The translations under genes and the position numbers were made by a program. A DNA stretch of 64,000 bases. Source: Diplocloster agilis. Lineage in GTDB: Bacteria > Bacillota > Clostridia > Lachnospirales > Lachnospiraceae. A model generated the notes under the pieces. The model saw only the letters and a program-made list of their open reading frames with translations. It made no database searches and was not told where the DNA came from. This document shows positions 1 to 11,200 of the stretch, in pieces. The stretch spans positions 40,643 through 104,642 of the forward strand of contig NZ_JAHQCW010000018.1 in assembly GCF_019042275.1 (NCBI RefSeq). The letters are read 5' to 3'. The first letter of the stretch is position 1; each line of letters opens with the position of its first letter.

Positions 1-45
1 GAAGCTCCCGAAGCTCCCGCGGCTGAAGCTCCTGCAGCTGAATAA
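1..45 (+). CDS. rplJ: Ribosomal protein L10, C-terminal tail (partial)
   Basis: The last 14 codons and stop of a gene that enters from the left edge. The visible frame is a run of Glu-Ala-Pro and Ala-Ala-Glu ending in TAA. An Ala/Pro/Glu-rich tail directly upstream of L7/L12 is what one expects for L10 in Clostridia; L10 anchors the L7/L12 dimers of the ribosomal stalk. The assignment rests mainly on position, because the body of the protein lies outside the window. Confidence 0.75.
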   Translation, partial: EAPEAPAAEAPAAE

Positions 46-196
46 TCGGGAACAAACCGGGCGTATGCAGTATATTGTATAGATACCGGTGAGAAATGGA
101 CTTGCATTCACAGAAGTGAAAGAGTAAGAAGAACTGCCGCCATGGCAGGATCAGTAAAAATAAGCTTAATATCATAAAATAATGGAGGGAATAAAA

Positions 197-574
197 ATGG
201 CAAAAATGACTACCGCTGAATTTATCGAAGCGATCAAAGAGTTATCCGTACTGGAATTAAATGAATTAGTAAAAGCTTGTGAAGAAGAATTTGGTGTATC
301 CGCAGCAGCAGGTGTTGTGGTTGCAGCAGCAGGCGGAGACGCAGGCGCAGCAGCAGAGGAGAAAACTGAGTTCGACGTAGAGTTAACCGAAATCGGACCG
401 AACAAAGTTAAGGTTATCAAAGTTGTTCGTGAAGTAACCGGTCTGGGCCTGAAAGAAGCAAAAGACCTGGTTGACAACGCTCCCAAGGTAGTAAAAGAGG
501 CTGCTTCCAAAGAAGAGTCTGAAGAAATCAAAGCGAAACTGGAAGCGGAAGGCGCGAAAGTTACCCTTAAATAA
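197..574 (+). CDS. rplL: Ribosomal protein L7/L12
   Basis: A 125-residue stalk protein that recruits translation factors to the large ribosomal subunit. The N-terminal dimerisation helices ([20 protein letters not shown]), an Ala/Gly-rich hinge around residues 35-55 and the C-terminal factor-binding domain ([29 protein letters not shown]) are all present at standard length. An upstream in-frame ATG at 182 lies inside the ribosome-binding site; GGAGGG at 184-189 sits correctly for the ATG at 197, so that start is used. It follows rplJ by about 150 bases and is closed by a strong terminator, so here it does not read directly into rpoB. Confidence 0.97.
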   Translation: MAKMTTAEFIEAIKELSVLELNELVKACEEEFGVSAAAGVVVAAAGGDAGAAAEEKTEFDVELTEIGPNKVKVIKVVREVTGLGLKEAKDLVDNAPKVVKEAASKEESEEIKAKLEAEGAKVTLK

Positions 575-591
575 TTATTTGCGTATTAGAA

Positions 592-618
592 CCCCGGCGG
601 GATACTGCCGGGGTTTTT
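592..618 (+). terminator. Rho-independent terminator of rplJL
   Basis: A 7-bp perfect stem (CCCCGGC / GCCGGGG) with an 8-base loop followed by five T, 18 bases after the rplL stop. Confidence 0.9.
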
Positions 619-855
619 CTGTAGAGGGGAATTTGCCCATGACGCGCCGGAAGTATTCATTGCTTTTAACACGCTGCGGATTATAATAAAAATATACCCG
701 GGCTATCCGGGAGAGTTATTTTGCCATTTGAGAGGTAAAAAGTGCCGCATGCAGATAATAGCCATTCTAGCTGTTAAGATAAGAATAATTTAACAGGCCA
801 CATAAAGGGATAGCGGGAAAACGGTATTATAAGGCAGTATAATACTAAGGCAATA

Positions 856-891
856 AGAAGGTTAATGCAGGTAATGAGAAGGTTAATGCAG
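856..891 (+). repeat. Two 15-bp direct repeats before the Hsp70-LRR gene
   Basis: AGAAGGTTAATGCAG occurs at 856-870 and again at 877-891, a 21-bp period, about 35 bases before the start codon at 924. A TATAAT at 838-843 could be a -10 box, without a good -35. The rest of the 575-923 gap is A/T-rich and shows no gene. A regulator site or a slippage duplication are both possible. Confidence 0.45.
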
Positions 892-923
892 ACAAATATT
901 AAATAAGGTTAGGTGATGTCTAA

Positions 924-3206
924 ATGGGCGCAAAGAGGGTTGTTGGAATTGATTTTGGCACCAGTACGTCTGTGGTGCGGGTAAAACGGTATGAACAGAG
1001 CGGACTTCCGCTGGGAGACAGGCTGGCGATTTCCAATGTTATCTTTGACGGGTACGAAAGCGTTCCCACCCTGGTGCAGATCCCGGAGGATGTGGTGATT
1101 GTACCGGAACTTAAGCTTCCTGACGAGGATTATGAGTTTGGCCGCTTCGCGGCCAGTGAGCAGCCGGGAATGAGAACCTGGAGAAACTTTAAGACAGAGC
1201 TGGAAAGCAGTGACAAGGAGACCCGAAACCGGGCACGCTGGCTGACGAGCCGGTTCTTTGAATATCTCTACCGGCAGTACCGCCAGCAGATTCTGCAGTT
1301 AGGGGACAGCGGGGACGAGGAGATTGTCTATGTGAGTTACCCGGCGAAATACGGGCCGGCTGAGCGGGAATTCATGATTTCGGTGGCTACAGAAGCCGGC
1401 TTCCGCAATGTGCGGGGGATCACGGAACCGGAGGCGGCGGTCAAGGCTTTGATGGTGCAGGGGGAAAAGGACCTGCGGGAACAGAAGCTATTGCGTGAGG
1501 AGGGGCCGTCCTATCTGCTGTTCGCGGATATGGGAGCGGGGACGACGGACTTGGCGGTCTGCCGGTATGAGAAAGGGCGCACAGAGATTATCACGACCTG
1601 GCCGGATGACAAGACGCCCATCTATTTCGGAGGGAAAGAGATCGACGGGATCCTGTGCGGATATGTGGAGGACTATTTGAAAAAACACGGCGATATCGTC
1701 CCCGCCTATTTTGCGGATCATTTCAGAGAGAAGTATATCGAAGCAGTAAAGACCTGGAAGGAGGTGACGGTATCCCGGAGCCTAAAGAGGGGAAGGGAGG
1801 TTCCATATTTTGAAGCGGTGAAGAACCCCTACCCGTTATTGCCGGACTTCTCCCCGGCGATCAGCCGCACAGAGCTGGAAAAGACAGCGGGCGGGTATTT
1901 AAAAAACTTTGCGGTGCTGATCAATGGATGCCTGCAGGAAGCGTCGAAGGCGGATGCGGATTTTCCAGGCGGAGAGGGGATCGACCTGGTGCTGCTGACA
2001 GGCGGGCACAGCCAGTGGTACTTTATACCGGAGATTCTGACGGGAAAAGCGGTGAATTTGGGTGAGGTTTCTCTGCCAAAGATCCAGGCGGAACCGTCCC
2101 GGATCAGGATCAGCGGAAAGCCCCAGGATACCGTAGCCGTGGGGATGGTATACGGACTGCTGCGGGAGGCGGTGGAAGCTCCTGGAAAACCGGTCGGGAA
2201 GCGGGATGAAAATTGGGATGAGAATCAGGTTGAGAAACGGCCGGACACGGAAATCGGACAGCACTCAGTAAAAGCGGCCGCCACAGTAAAACAGACACAG
2301 TCCTTTCATAGGCCGATAGCTGCTGCCCGTCCGTCTAATGGTATATTGACTAAAGACCTGGCAAAACAGATGTTTTCCGGCAAGATGGCCATCATTGTAC
2401 CGGATGGGTTTACGGAGATTGGGGAGGAAGCCTTTAATTATTTTCTATCCAATACGGTGAAGGGGACATTGGGGAATCTGTTCGCGAAGAACCCACCCAG
2501 CCCGACTTCGGTACAGCTGCCGAAAGGATTGCGCCATATTAGAAAGTCCGCCTTTGAACACTGTGTCGATCTGTGGTCGGTCGATCTGCCGGACGGACTG
2601 ATTTCTATAGGAAATATGGCTTTTGAAGACTGTAAAAGTCTGCGGGACGTTACGATCCCGGACAGCGTTAAAACCATTGGAGCCCGCGCTTTTGCCGGAT
2701 GCGCCAGACTTGGTAAGATTAACATTCCGGCAGGAGTGACAGAATTAGGCGCACAGGCCTTTTATGCCTGTGAATATCTGGAAAATGTCGCCATTCAAAG
2801 GGGAACTCAAATAATTGGAGAGTCCGCCTTTGCGATGTGCAGAATGCTGAAATCTATTTCCCTCCCTGAAGGTATCCGCGTGATCGGAGCCTCCGCATTC
2901 TCCGGCTGCACCTGGGGGGTGAGAGATATTAAACTTCCCGACAGTGTGAGGGAGATCGGGCATTCGGCCTTCAGTAATTGTAAAGCGCTGGGAACAATCG
3001 AGATCCCCGAGGGTGTTCGGAGTATCTCTTGGGAGACTTTTAAAAACTGCACAGGCTTGAGTAATATTACGATCCCGGACAGCGTGAGGGAGATCGGAAA
3101 TAATGCGTTTCTGGGTTGCAGATCTTATCTGACTATCTGCTGCCACTCAGGCTCCTTTGCAGAGTCCTATGCCAGAGAGCATGGTTACACAATAAAGTTG
3201 GTCTGA
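924..3206 (+). CDS. Hsp70-like ATPase fused to BspA-type leucine-rich repeats
   Basis: A 760-residue two-part protein. Residues 1-420 are an Hsp70/actin-type ATPase: phosphate-1 loop GIDFGTSTSVV near residue 8, phosphate-2 loop ADMGAGTTDLAV near 200, adenosine motif LLTGGHSQ near 357. There is no recognisable DnaK substrate-binding domain. A charged linker (about 420-475) leads to nine 23-24-residue units of the pattern hydrophobic-IP-x-G/S-V-x-x-IG-x-x-AF-x-x-C (about 530-745), which is the LRR_5/BspA type. No signal peptide is visible, so it is probably cytoplasmic although many BspA repeats are on surface proteins. It sits alone between rplL and rpoB. The natural guess is a client- or partner-binding chaperone-like ATPase; the actual role is unknown. 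Start chosen at ATG 924 with AGGTGA upstream. Confidence 0.8.
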   Translation: MGAKRVVGIDFGTSTSVVRVKRYEQSGLPLGDRLAISNVIFDGYESVPTLVQIPEDVVIVPELKLPDEDYEFGRFAASEQPGMRTWRNFKTELESSDKETRNRARWLTSRFFEYLYRQYRQQILQLGDSGDEEIVYVSYPAKYGPAEREFMISVATEAGFRNVRGITEPEAAVKALMVQGEKDLREQKLLREEGPSYLLFADMGAGTTDLAVCRYEKGRTEIITTWPDDKTPIYFGGKEIDGILCGYVEDYLKKHGDIVPAYFADHFREKYIEAVKTWKEVTVSRSLKRGREVPYFEAVKNPYPLLPDFSPAISRTELEKTAGGYLKNFAVLINGCLQEASKADADFPGGEGIDLVLLTGGHSQWYFIPEILTGKAVNLGEVSLPKIQAEPSRIRISGKPQDTVAVGMVYGLLREAVEAPGKPVGKRDENWDENQVEKRPDTEIGQHSVKAAATVKQTQSFHRPIAAARPSNGILTKDLAKQMFSGKMAIIVPDGFTEIGEEAFNYFLSNTVKGTLGNLFAKNPPSPTSVQLPKGLRHIRKSAFEHCVDLWSVDLPDGLISIGNMAFEDCKSLRDVTIPDSVKTIGARAFAGCARLGKINIPAGVTELGAQAFYACEYLENVAIQRGTQIIGESAFAMCRMLKSISLPEGIRVIGASAFSGCTWGVRDIKLPDSVREIGHSAFSNCKALGTIEIPEGVRSISWETFKNCTGLSNITIPDSVREIGNNAFLGCRSYLTICCHSGSFAESYAREHGYTIKLV

Positions 3207-3216
3207 TGAACAAGGG

Positions 3217-3384
3217 GGACATGTCCCAAACCGAAAAGGACACGGAATGGACATGTCCCAAACTGAAACGGACATGTCCCAAACCGGAATGGACATGTCC
3301 CAAACCGGAATGGACATGTCCCAAACCGGAATGGACATGTCCCAAACCGAAATGGACATGTCCCGAACCGAAATGGACATGTCC
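3217..3384. repeat. Eight GGACATGTCC palindromes, mostly in a 21-bp tandem array
   Basis: The 10-bp perfect palindrome GGACATGTCC starts at 3217, 3249, 3270, 3291, 3312, 3333, 3354 and 3375. The last seven are exactly 21 bp apart, with the spacer close to CAAACCGGAAT. The array fills the gap between the convergent genes ending at 3206 and 3393. A 21-bp period is two helical turns, which would put all palindromes on one DNA face; it is also seven codons, so both strands show repetitive open frames (Trp-Thr-Cys-Pro type), which I regard as by-products. Confidence 0.9.
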
Positions 3385-3392
3385 CAGAATGA

Positions 3393-3869
3393 TTAAGCGG
3401 AGTGGTACTTGCCGGTCATCGTCCGGATGGTAATCCGGATGATGCCGGTGTTTTTAACGGCCGCATCCGGTATGGGAGCCTCCGGCATATGTTCGATATA
3501 TTTTGCGGCCAGCCGGCAGAGTATCTCGCGTTTCAGGCTGTAGGAATCAACGATCTGCGCATCGCCGGTTATAATGACGCTTTGATAGGCAGTATCTGCT
3601 TTGCAGGGCGTGGGGATGCTGCTGGTCAAAAGCGCGTCCAGCCGGTCGATCTCGAAGCAGACTTTAGGATTCCGGTTGATATGATCGAGCTTCTGCCCCT
3701 GGGAACGGCCGTGAAGATAGATGGCATTTTCGTAGTAGAGAAAGTGCACAGGAGCCGTGTAAGGATAGCCGTCGTCACAGAGCGTGGTTAAACGCCCTAC
3801 AAGCTCTTCTGAAAGTAAGGTTTTCATTTCATCCATACTGAGAGGGAATTTTTGCATTCTGGGCTGCAT
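3393..3869 (-). CDS. Pyridoxamine 5'-phosphate oxidase-fold flavin-binding protein
   Basis: A 158-residue protein of the pyridoxamine-phosphate oxidase-like (NimA-type) split-barrel family, which bind FMN or related flavins and often reduce small molecules. Visible family features are the N-terminal GRLTTLCDDGYPYTAPVHFLYYENAIYLHG block, SQGQKLDHINRNPKVCFEID and the C-terminal GIIRITIRTMTGK strand. The start is ATG 3869, which has AAGGAG seven bases upstream; an in-frame codon farther upstream lacks a ribosome-binding site. It points toward the Hsp70-LRR gene and away from rpoB. The substrate cannot be told from the sequence. Confidence 0.8.
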   Translation of the reverse strand: MQPRMQKFPLSMDEMKTLLSEELVGRLTTLCDDGYPYTAPVHFLYYENAIYLHGRSQGQKLDHINRNPKVCFEIDRLDALLTSSIPTPCKADTAYQSVIITGDAQIVDSYSLKREILCRLAAKYIEHMPEAPIPDAAVKNTGIIRITIRTMTGKYHSA

Positions 3870-4209
3870 GTTTTGTCTCCTTTCATGAAGCATCACCGAA
3901 GATATCCGGGATATCGTACAGCGTCATGGGAAAGTTCTCCTTATTTTATCATAGAACACGATAGATTGTGAACTCCAAAACAATATAGGGAATAGCGCAG
4001 ATAGAAACATTTCCTTAAACTTCGCCGGTATAGAAATTACCGTTTACAGGTATGTGAATCCGGTTTTTTGTCTATCATCTTTTAAATAGAAGAAATACTA
4101 TGGCCATATTCCGTCCAGAGATGAAAACGCCATAAAATCAGGCGGAAGACGGAGCCGGCCGACGGGAATTAAGAGCAAAAACAGGTTTGAAAAATTATAA
4201 AAATAAAGC

Positions 4210-4238
4210 TTGACACAAAAAATTCCCTGTGTTATCAT
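4210..4238 (+). promoter_or_regulatory. rpoBC promoter
   Basis: TTGACA (4210-4215), 17-bp spacer, TATCAT (4233-4238), giving a leader of roughly 105 bases before the rpoB ATG. The remainder of 3870-4350 is A/T-rich and holds no convincing gene; a short ATGCC/GGCAT inverted repeat (4279-4283 and 4318-4322) lies in the leader. Confidence 0.8.
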
Positions 4239-4350
4239 GAAAAATGCACTATTGTGGTGACATATGCCTTCTATCTCTATGCCCTTTTGGAGGTGTATTG
4301 GTAGTACCAGGAAAACAGGCATTTAAAAATAAGCAAGGGGTGAAACGTCA

Positions 4351-7300
4351 ATGGAGAAAAACAGAATACGTCCGATGCAAAGCGGCAGGAACGTCCGGAT
4401 GAGCTATTCAAAACAAAAAGAAGTTCTGGAAATGCCCAACCTCATTGAAGTTCAGAAGGACTCTTACCAATGGTTTCTGGACGAAGGTCTGAAAGAAGTT
4501 TTTGAAGACATCTCTCCAATCGCTGATTACAGCGGTCAGTTGAGCTTGGAATTCGTAGATTTCGTTTTGTGCGAAGACGATGTGAAATATTCCATCGAAG
4601 AGTGCAAAGAGCGGGATGCTACTTATGCGGCGCCCTTAAAGGTCCGCGTGCGACTCTATAATAAAGAGAACGACGAGATCAACGAGCATGAGATTTTCAT
4701 GGGTGATCTTCCTCTCATGACAGAAAACGGAACCTTCATTATCAATGGAGCGGAACGTGTTATTGTCAGCCAGTTGGTTCGTTCTCCCGGCATTTACTAT
4801 GCGATCGGTCACGATAAGATCGGAAAAAGACTGTATTCTGCCACTGTGATTCCCAACCGTGGAGCATGGCTGGAATATGAGACAGACTCCAATGATGTTT
4901 TCTATGTCCGCGTGGACAGAACCAGAAAGGTGCCCGTAACCGTACTGGTGCGTGCGCTGGGATTCGGCACCAATGCGGAGATTATAGATCTGTTCGGTGA
5001 GGAACCGAAAATATTGGCTACATTGACGAAAGATACTGCTGAAAATTATCAGGAGGGTCTCTTAGAGTTATACAAAAAGATCCGTCCCGGCGAACCCCTG
5101 GCTGTTGAAAGCGCAGAAAGCCTTATCACCAGTATGTTCTTCGACCCCAGAAGATACGACCTGGCGAAAGTCGGCAGATATAAATTCAATAAAAAGCTGG
5201 CGCTCAAAAACCGGATCAGAGGAAAGGTTCTGGCTGAGGATGTAGTGGATGTCAACACCGGAGAGATTCTGGCGGAAGCCGGCATGGAAGTTACCCGCAG
5301 CCTGGCGGACGATATCCAGAATGCCGCGGTTCCCTTCGTGTGGATGCAGGGGGAAGAGCGCAATGTAAAAATCCTCTCCAATATGATGGTGGACATCACC
5401 AATTTTGTGGATGTAAAACCGAAAGAAGTAGGAATTACAGAATTAGTATACTACCCGGTATTGAAAAAAATACTGGAAGAAAATAGCGATTTGGAAGATA
5501 TTAAGGAAGCGATCCGCAAGAATGTGCATGAACTGATTCCGAAGCACATTACGAAGGAGGATATCCTGGCTTCCATCAATTACAATATGCATCTGGAGCA
5601 TGGCTTCGGAAATGACGACGATATCGACCATTTGGGCAACCGTCGTATCCGCGCCGTGGGCGAGCTGCTTCAGAACCAGTACCGGATCGGTCTGTCCAGA
5701 CTGGAACGTGTGGTGCGGGAGCGTATGACGACCCAGGATCTGGAGGGGATCTCTCCCCAGTCCTTAATCAATATCAAACCGGTGACCGCGTCTGTGAAGG
5801 AATTCTTCGGAAGTTCCCAGCTGTCCCAGTTCATGGATCAGAATAACCCGCTGGGTGAGCTGACTCATAAGAGACGTCTGTCTGCATTGGGGCCGGGCGG
5901 CCTTTCCAGAGACCGTGCCGGATTTGAGGTCCGTGACGTACACTATTCCCATTACGGAAGAATGTGCCCCATCGAGACGCCTGAAGGTCCGAACATCGGA
6001 TTGATCAACTCTCTTGCAACCTATGCAAGAATTAATGAATATGGTTTTATCGAAGCTCCTTACCGGAAAATCGATAAGAGCGACAAGCAGAACCCCATCG
6101 TCACCGAGGAAGTAGTCTACATGACCGCGGACGAGGAGGACAATTACCATGTGGCGCAGGCCAATGAGCCTCTGGACGCCGACGGACATTTCATCCATAA
6201 GTCGGTATCCGGCCGTTACCGCGAGGAGACGCAGGAATACGAGAGAAGCATGTTCGATTACATGGACGTATCCCCGAAGATGGTATTCTCCGTGGCTACC
6301 GCGCTGATCCCTTTCCTGGAAAATGATGATGCTAACCGTGCGCTGATGGGTTCCAACATGCAGCGTCAGGCGGTGCCGCTGCTGACTACGGAAGCCCCGA
6401 TCGTGGGTACCGGTATGGAAGCTAAGACGGCGGCCGACTCCGGTGTCTGCGCGATCGCGAAGCATGCCGGCGTGGTGGAGCGCTCTGTTTCCAACGAAGT
6501 GGTGGTAAAATGCGATGATGGGACCAGAGATGTCTATCATCTGACCAAATTCTCCAGAAGTAACCAGAGTAACTGCTATAACCAAAGACCCGTGGTATTC
6601 AAGGGTGACCGGGTAGAAGTAGGGGATATCCTGGCGGACGGACCGTCCACCAACAATGGAGAAATCGCGCTGGGCAAGAATCCGCTGATTGGATTCATGA
6701 CCTGGGAAGGTTATAACTACGAGGACGCCGTCCTGTTGAGCGAGCGTCTGGTACAGGAAGATGTATATACTTCTGTCCATATCGAAGAATATGAGGCGGA
6801 AGCCAGAGATACAAAGCTGGGGCCGGAAGAGATCACCAGAGATGTTCCGGGCGTCGGCGATGATGCGTTAAAGGATCTGGATGAGAGAGGTATTATCCGG
6901 ATCGGCGCCGAGGTACGTGCGGGAGATATCCTGGTCGGTAAGGTTACCCCTAAGGGAGAGACCGAGCTGACCGCTGAGGAACGGCTTCTGCGGGCGATCT
7001 TCGGTGAGAAAGCAAGAGAAGTCAGGGATACTTCCCTGAAGGTTCCCCACGGCGAGTACGGTATCGTTGTGGATGCCAAGGTATTTACCAGAGAAAACGG
7101 CGATGAATTATCTCCGGGAGTGAATCAGGCGGTGCGGATTTACATCGCGCAGAAGAGAAAGATCTCCGTCGGCGATAAGATGGCAGGCCGTCACGGTAAC
7201 AAGGGTGTGGTTTCCCGTATACTTCCGGTGGAGGATATGCCTTTCCTGCCCAACGGACGCCCCTTGGACATCGTATTGAACCCTCTGGGCGTGCCTTCCC

Positions 7301-8193
7301 GTATGAACATCGGACAGGTTTTGGAGATCCATTTAAGCCTGGCCGCAAAAGCGCTGGGATTCAAGATCGCGACGCCAGTATTCGACGGAGCGAATGAAAA
7401 TGATATTATGGATACGCTGGAACTGGCCAATGACTATGTCAATCTGAGCTGGGATGAGTTTAAGGAGAAGCATGGAGATGAGCTTTTGCCGGATGTGCTG
7501 GATTATCTCTATGAAAACCGCGCTCACAGGAGCGAGTGGAAAGGTGTTCCGATCTCCAGAGACGGTAAAGTCCGTCTGCGGGACGGCCGGACCGGTGAAT
7601 TCTTCGACAGTGCGGTAACGATCGGACACATGCACTACCTGAAGCTCCATCACCTGGTAGACGATAAGATCCATGCCCGTTCCACAGGCCCTTACTCCCT
7701 GGTTACGCAGCAGCCTCTGGGCGGAAAAGCTCAGTTCGGCGGACAGCGTTTCGGTGAGATGGAAGTTTGGGCGCTGGAAGCATATGGCGCCTCCTATACC
7801 CTGCAGGAAATCCTGACTGTGAAGTCGGATGATGTGGTAGGCCGTGTGAAGACTTACGAAGCGATCATCAAGGGCGACAACATCCCTGAACCCGGAATTC
7901 CGGAGTCCTTCAAGGTTCTGTTAAAAGAGCTGCAGTCCCTGGGCCTGGATGTCCGCGTACTGCGCGATGACAAGACCGAAGTGGAGATTATGGAAAGCAC
8001 CGAGTACGGTGAGACAGATTTGCATTCAATCATTGAAGGCGACAACGGATTTGAGCCCGCTGCCAATGAATCCTTAGGCGAGTACGGATTCAGCAAGCAG
8101 GAATTTGATGATGGAGAGCTGGTAGACGTCGAGGAAGAGGAAGAGGATGAAGAAGAACTGTTCGAAATCGACGAAATCCTTGACGAAGAATAG
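4351..8193 (+). CDS. rpoB: RNA polymerase beta subunit
   Basis: A full-length 1280-residue beta subunit, the catalytic core partner of beta-prime. The rifampicin pocket reads [21 protein letters not shown] and continues [15 protein letters not shown], i.e. the sensitive wild-type residues at the classical Asp, His and Ser positions. [15 protein letters not shown] and the C-terminal [18 protein letters not shown] are intact. The C-terminus carries a strongly acidic extension (a run of Glu/Asp), common in Firmicutes. ATG 4351 follows AAGGGG. rpoC begins 16 bases after the stop, so the two are co-transcribed. Confidence 0.99.
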   Translation: MEKNRIRPMQSGRNVRMSYSKQKEVLEMPNLIEVQKDSYQWFLDEGLKEVFEDISPIADYSGQLSLEFVDFVLCEDDVKYSIEECKERDATYAAPLKVRVRLYNKENDEINEHEIFMGDLPLMTENGTFIINGAERVIVSQLVRSPGIYYAIGHDKIGKRLYSATVIPNRGAWLEYETDSNDVFYVRVDRTRKVPVTVLVRALGFGTNAEIIDLFGEEPKILATLTKDTAENYQEGLLELYKKIRPGEPLAVESAESLITSMFFDPRRYDLAKVGRYKFNKKLALKNRIRGKVLAEDVVDVNTGEILAEAGMEVTRSLADDIQNAAVPFVWMQGEERNVKILSNMMVDITNFVDVKPKEVGITELVYYPVLKKILEENSDLEDIKEAIRKNVHELIPKHITKEDILASINYNMHLEHGFGNDDDIDHLGNRRIRAVGELLQNQYRIGLSRLERVVRERMTTQDLEGISPQSLINIKPVTASVKEFFGSSQLSQFMDQNNPLGELTHKRRLSALGPGGLSRDRAGFEVRDVHYSHYGRMCPIETPEGPNIGLINSLATYARINEYGFIEAPYRKIDKSDKQNPIVTEEVVYMTADEEDNYHVAQANEPLDADGHFIHKSVSGRYREETQEYERSMFDYMDVSPKMVFSVATALIPFLENDDANRALMGSNMQRQAVPLLTTEAPIVGTGMEAKTAADSGVCAIAKHAGVVERSVSNEVVVKCDDGTRDVYHLTKFSRSNQSNCYNQRPVVFKGDRVEVGDILADGPSTNNGEIALGKNPLIGFMTWEGYNYEDAVLLSERLVQEDVYTSVHIEEYEAEARDTKLGPEEITRDVPGVGDDALKDLDERGIIRIGAEVRAGDILVGKVTPKGETELTAEERLLRAIFGEKAREVRDTSLKVPHGEYGIVVDAKVFTRENGDELSPGVNQAVRIYIAQKRKISVGDKMAGRHGNKGVVSRILPVEDMPFLPNGRPLDIVLNPLGVPSRMNIGQVLEIHLSLAAKALGFKIATPVFDGANENDIMDTLELANDYVNLSWDEFKEKHGDELLPDVLDYLYENRAHRSEWKGVPISRDGKVRLRDGRTGEFFDSAVTIGHMHYLKLHHLVDDKIHARSTGPYSLVTQQPLGGKAQFGGQRFGEMEVWALEAYGASYTLQEILTVKSDDVVGRVKTYEAIIKGDNIPEPGIPESFKVLLKELQSLGLDVRVLRDDKTEVEIMESTEYGETDLHSIIEGDNGFEPAANESLGEYGFSKQEFDDGELVDVEEEEEDEEELFEIDEILDEE

Positions 8194-8209
8194 AAGGAGG
8201 TACCCATAA

Positions 8210-11200
8210 ATGCCGGAAACGACAAGCAGTGAAGCATATCAACCGATGACCTTTGATGCGATTCGAATCGGATTAGCGTCTCCCGAGAAGATCCGGGAAT
8301 GGTCCAGAGGTGAAGTGAAAAAACCGGAAACAATCAATTACAGAACATTGAAACCGGAAAAAGACGGCTTGTTTTGTGAAAGAATTTTCGGGCCCAGCAA
8401 AGACTGGGAGTGCCATTGTGGTAAATACAAGAAAATCAGATACAAAGGCGTTGTCTGCGACCGATGCGGTGTTGAGGTAACCAAAGCATCCGTCCGCCGC
8501 GAGCGTATGGGCCACATCGAGCTGGCGGCTCCCGTGTCTCATATCTGGTACTTTAAAGGAATCCCCAGCCGTATGGGACTGATCCTGGATCTGTCACCCA
8601 GAACGCTGGAAAAAGTATTATATTTCGCCTCCTATATCGTATTGGAAAAAGGCGAGACCGATCTGCAGTACAAACAGGTCCTGACCGAGAAAGAATTCCA
8701 GGAGGCCAGGGATAAATACGGCAGCAAGTTCCGTGTCGGCATGGGCGCGGAAGCGATCAAAGAGCTTCTGGAAGCCATCGATCTGGAAAAAGAAGCCGCC
8801 GACCTGAAGAAAGGCTTAAAGGAGTCCACCGGCCAGAAACGCGCCAGAATCATCAAGAGACTGGAAGTCGTGGAGGCGTTCCGGGAATCCGGAAACCGTC
8901 CGGAATGGATGATCATGACAGTGATTCCGGTAATTCCCCCGGATCTGCGTCCTATGGTACAGCTGGATGGCGGCCGTTTCGCCACCTCCGACTTAAACGA
9001 CCTGTACCGCAGAATTATCAACCGGAATAACCGTCTGCAAAGACTTTTGGATCTGGGCGCTCCGGATATCATCGTCAGAAATGAGAAGAGAATGCTCCAG
9101 GAGGCTGTGGACGCTCTGATCGATAACGGCAGAAGAGGCCGTCCGGTAACCGGTCCCGGTAACCGCGCGCTCAAGTCTCTGTCCGATATGTTAAAGGGTA
9201 AATCCGGACGTTTCCGGCAGAACCTGCTGGGCAAACGTGTAGACTACTCCGGGCGTTCCGTTATCGTGGTGGGACCGGAGCTTAAGATCTATCAGTGCGG
9301 TCTGCCCAAAGAAATGGCCATCGAGCTGTTCAAACCTTTCGTTATGAAGGAGCTGGTGTCCAACGGCACCTCTCACAATATAAAAAATGCCAAGAAGATG
9401 GTGGAACGTCTCCAGCCCGAAGTATGGGATGTACTGGAGGAAGTCATCAAAGAGCATCCGGTTATGTTAAACCGTGCTCCTACGCTGCACCGTCTGGGTA
9501 TCCAGGCATTTGAGCCGATCCTGGTAGAGGGTAAGGCGATTAAACTGCATCCCCTTGTATGTACCGCTTACAACGCGGACTTCGACGGCGACCAGATGGC
9601 TGTCCATCTGCCCCTGTCCGTGGAAGCGCAGGCGGAGTGCCGTTTCCTCCTGCTCTCCCCCAACAACCTGCTGAAACCTTCCGACGGTGGTCCTGTGGCC
9701 GTTCCGTCTCAGGATATGGTGCTCGGGATCTACTATCTGACCCAGCACAGACCCGGCGTGTTAGGGGAAGGCAAGTGCTTTAAGAATGTAAACGAAGCGA
9801 TCCTTGCTTATGAAAATAAAGCGCTGGATCTGCACGCTATGATCAAAGTCCGAATGACGAAGAAGATGCCCGACGGCAGAATCGTCACCGGCAATGTGGA
9901 ATCGACCCTGGGCCGTTTCCTGTTCAATGAGATCCTGTCTCAGGATCTGGGCTTTGTGGACCGGAGCATTCCGGAGAACGAGCTGAAGCTGGAAGTGGAT
10001 TTCCATGTAGGCAAAAAAGGCTTAAAACAGATATTGGAGCGCGTTATCAACACCCACGGCGCGACCAAGACTGCGGAAGTGCTGGATGATATCAAGGCAA
10101 TGGGATATAAATATTCTACCCGTGCTGCTATGACGGTATCCATCTCCGACATGACGGTTCCTCCCCAGAAGCCGGAACTGATCGAAAAAGCGCAGGATAC
10201 GGTGGATAAGATCACCAAAAACTATAAACGTGGTCTGATTACGGAAGAAGAGCGTTACAAAGAAGTAGTTGAGACCTGGAAAAATACAGATGACCAGCTG
10301 ACCGAAGCACTGCTGTCCGGCCTGGATAAGTATAACAATATCTACATGATGGCCGACTCCGGAGCCCGTGGTTCCGATAAGCAGATCAAACAGCTGGCAG
10401 GAATGCGTGGTCTGATGGCAGATACGACCGGACGTACCATCGAGCTGCCCATCAAGTCCAATTTCCGTGAAGGTCTGGACGTACTGGAATATTTCATGTC
10501 CGCCCATGGAGCCAGAAAGGGTCTGTCCGATACGGCGCTTCGTACCGCTGACTCCGGTTACCTGACCAGACGTCTGGTAGACGTCTCCCAGGATCTGATT
10601 ATCCGTGAGGTAGACTGCTGCGAGGGCAAAGAGATCCCGGGCATGTTCGTAAAAGCGTTCATGGACGGTAAGGAAGAGATCGAAAGCCTGCAGGAGAGAA
10701 TTACCGGCAGATACGCTGCGGAAACCATCGTGGACGCCGAAGGAAATGTTATTGTAAAAGCAAACCATATGATTACGCCCAAACGGGCAGCCAATGTGGT
10801 GAATAACGGTGTGGATGAGAAGGGCCGGCCTCTTGACAAGGTTAAGATCCGTACGATTCTGACCTGTAAATCCCATATCGGTATCTGCGCGAAGTGCTAC
10901 GGCGCCAACATGGCGACCGGAGAAGCCGTTCAGGTCGGTGAGGCGGTCGGTATTATCGCCGCTCAGTCCATCGGCGAGCCCGGTACACAGCTGACCATGC
11001 GTACGTTCCATACGGGCGGTGTGGCCGGTGATGATATCACACAGGGTCTTCCCCGTGTCGAGGAGCTTTTCGAGGCCAGAAAGCCGAAGGGCCTCGCGAT
11101 TATCTCCGAGTTCGCAGGCATCGCCACCATTAAAGATACCAAGAAGAAACGTGAGATCGTCGTCAGCAATAACGACACCGGCGAGTCCAAAACCTATCTG

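Noticed and set aside
3217..3384. Palindrome array as a CRISPR array
   Set aside because: Spacers are 11 bp and nearly identical, repeats are 10 bp, and there are no cas genes.
3116..3433. Frames coding for TCPKPEW-type and MSIPVWD-type heptads
   Set aside because: The 21-bp period automatically opens frames on both strands; no start signals or family; treated as a DNA repeat.
4098..4322. A 74-codon minus-strand frame upstream of rpoB
   Set aside because: It overlaps the rpoB promoter and leader, is A/T-rich and has no family features.
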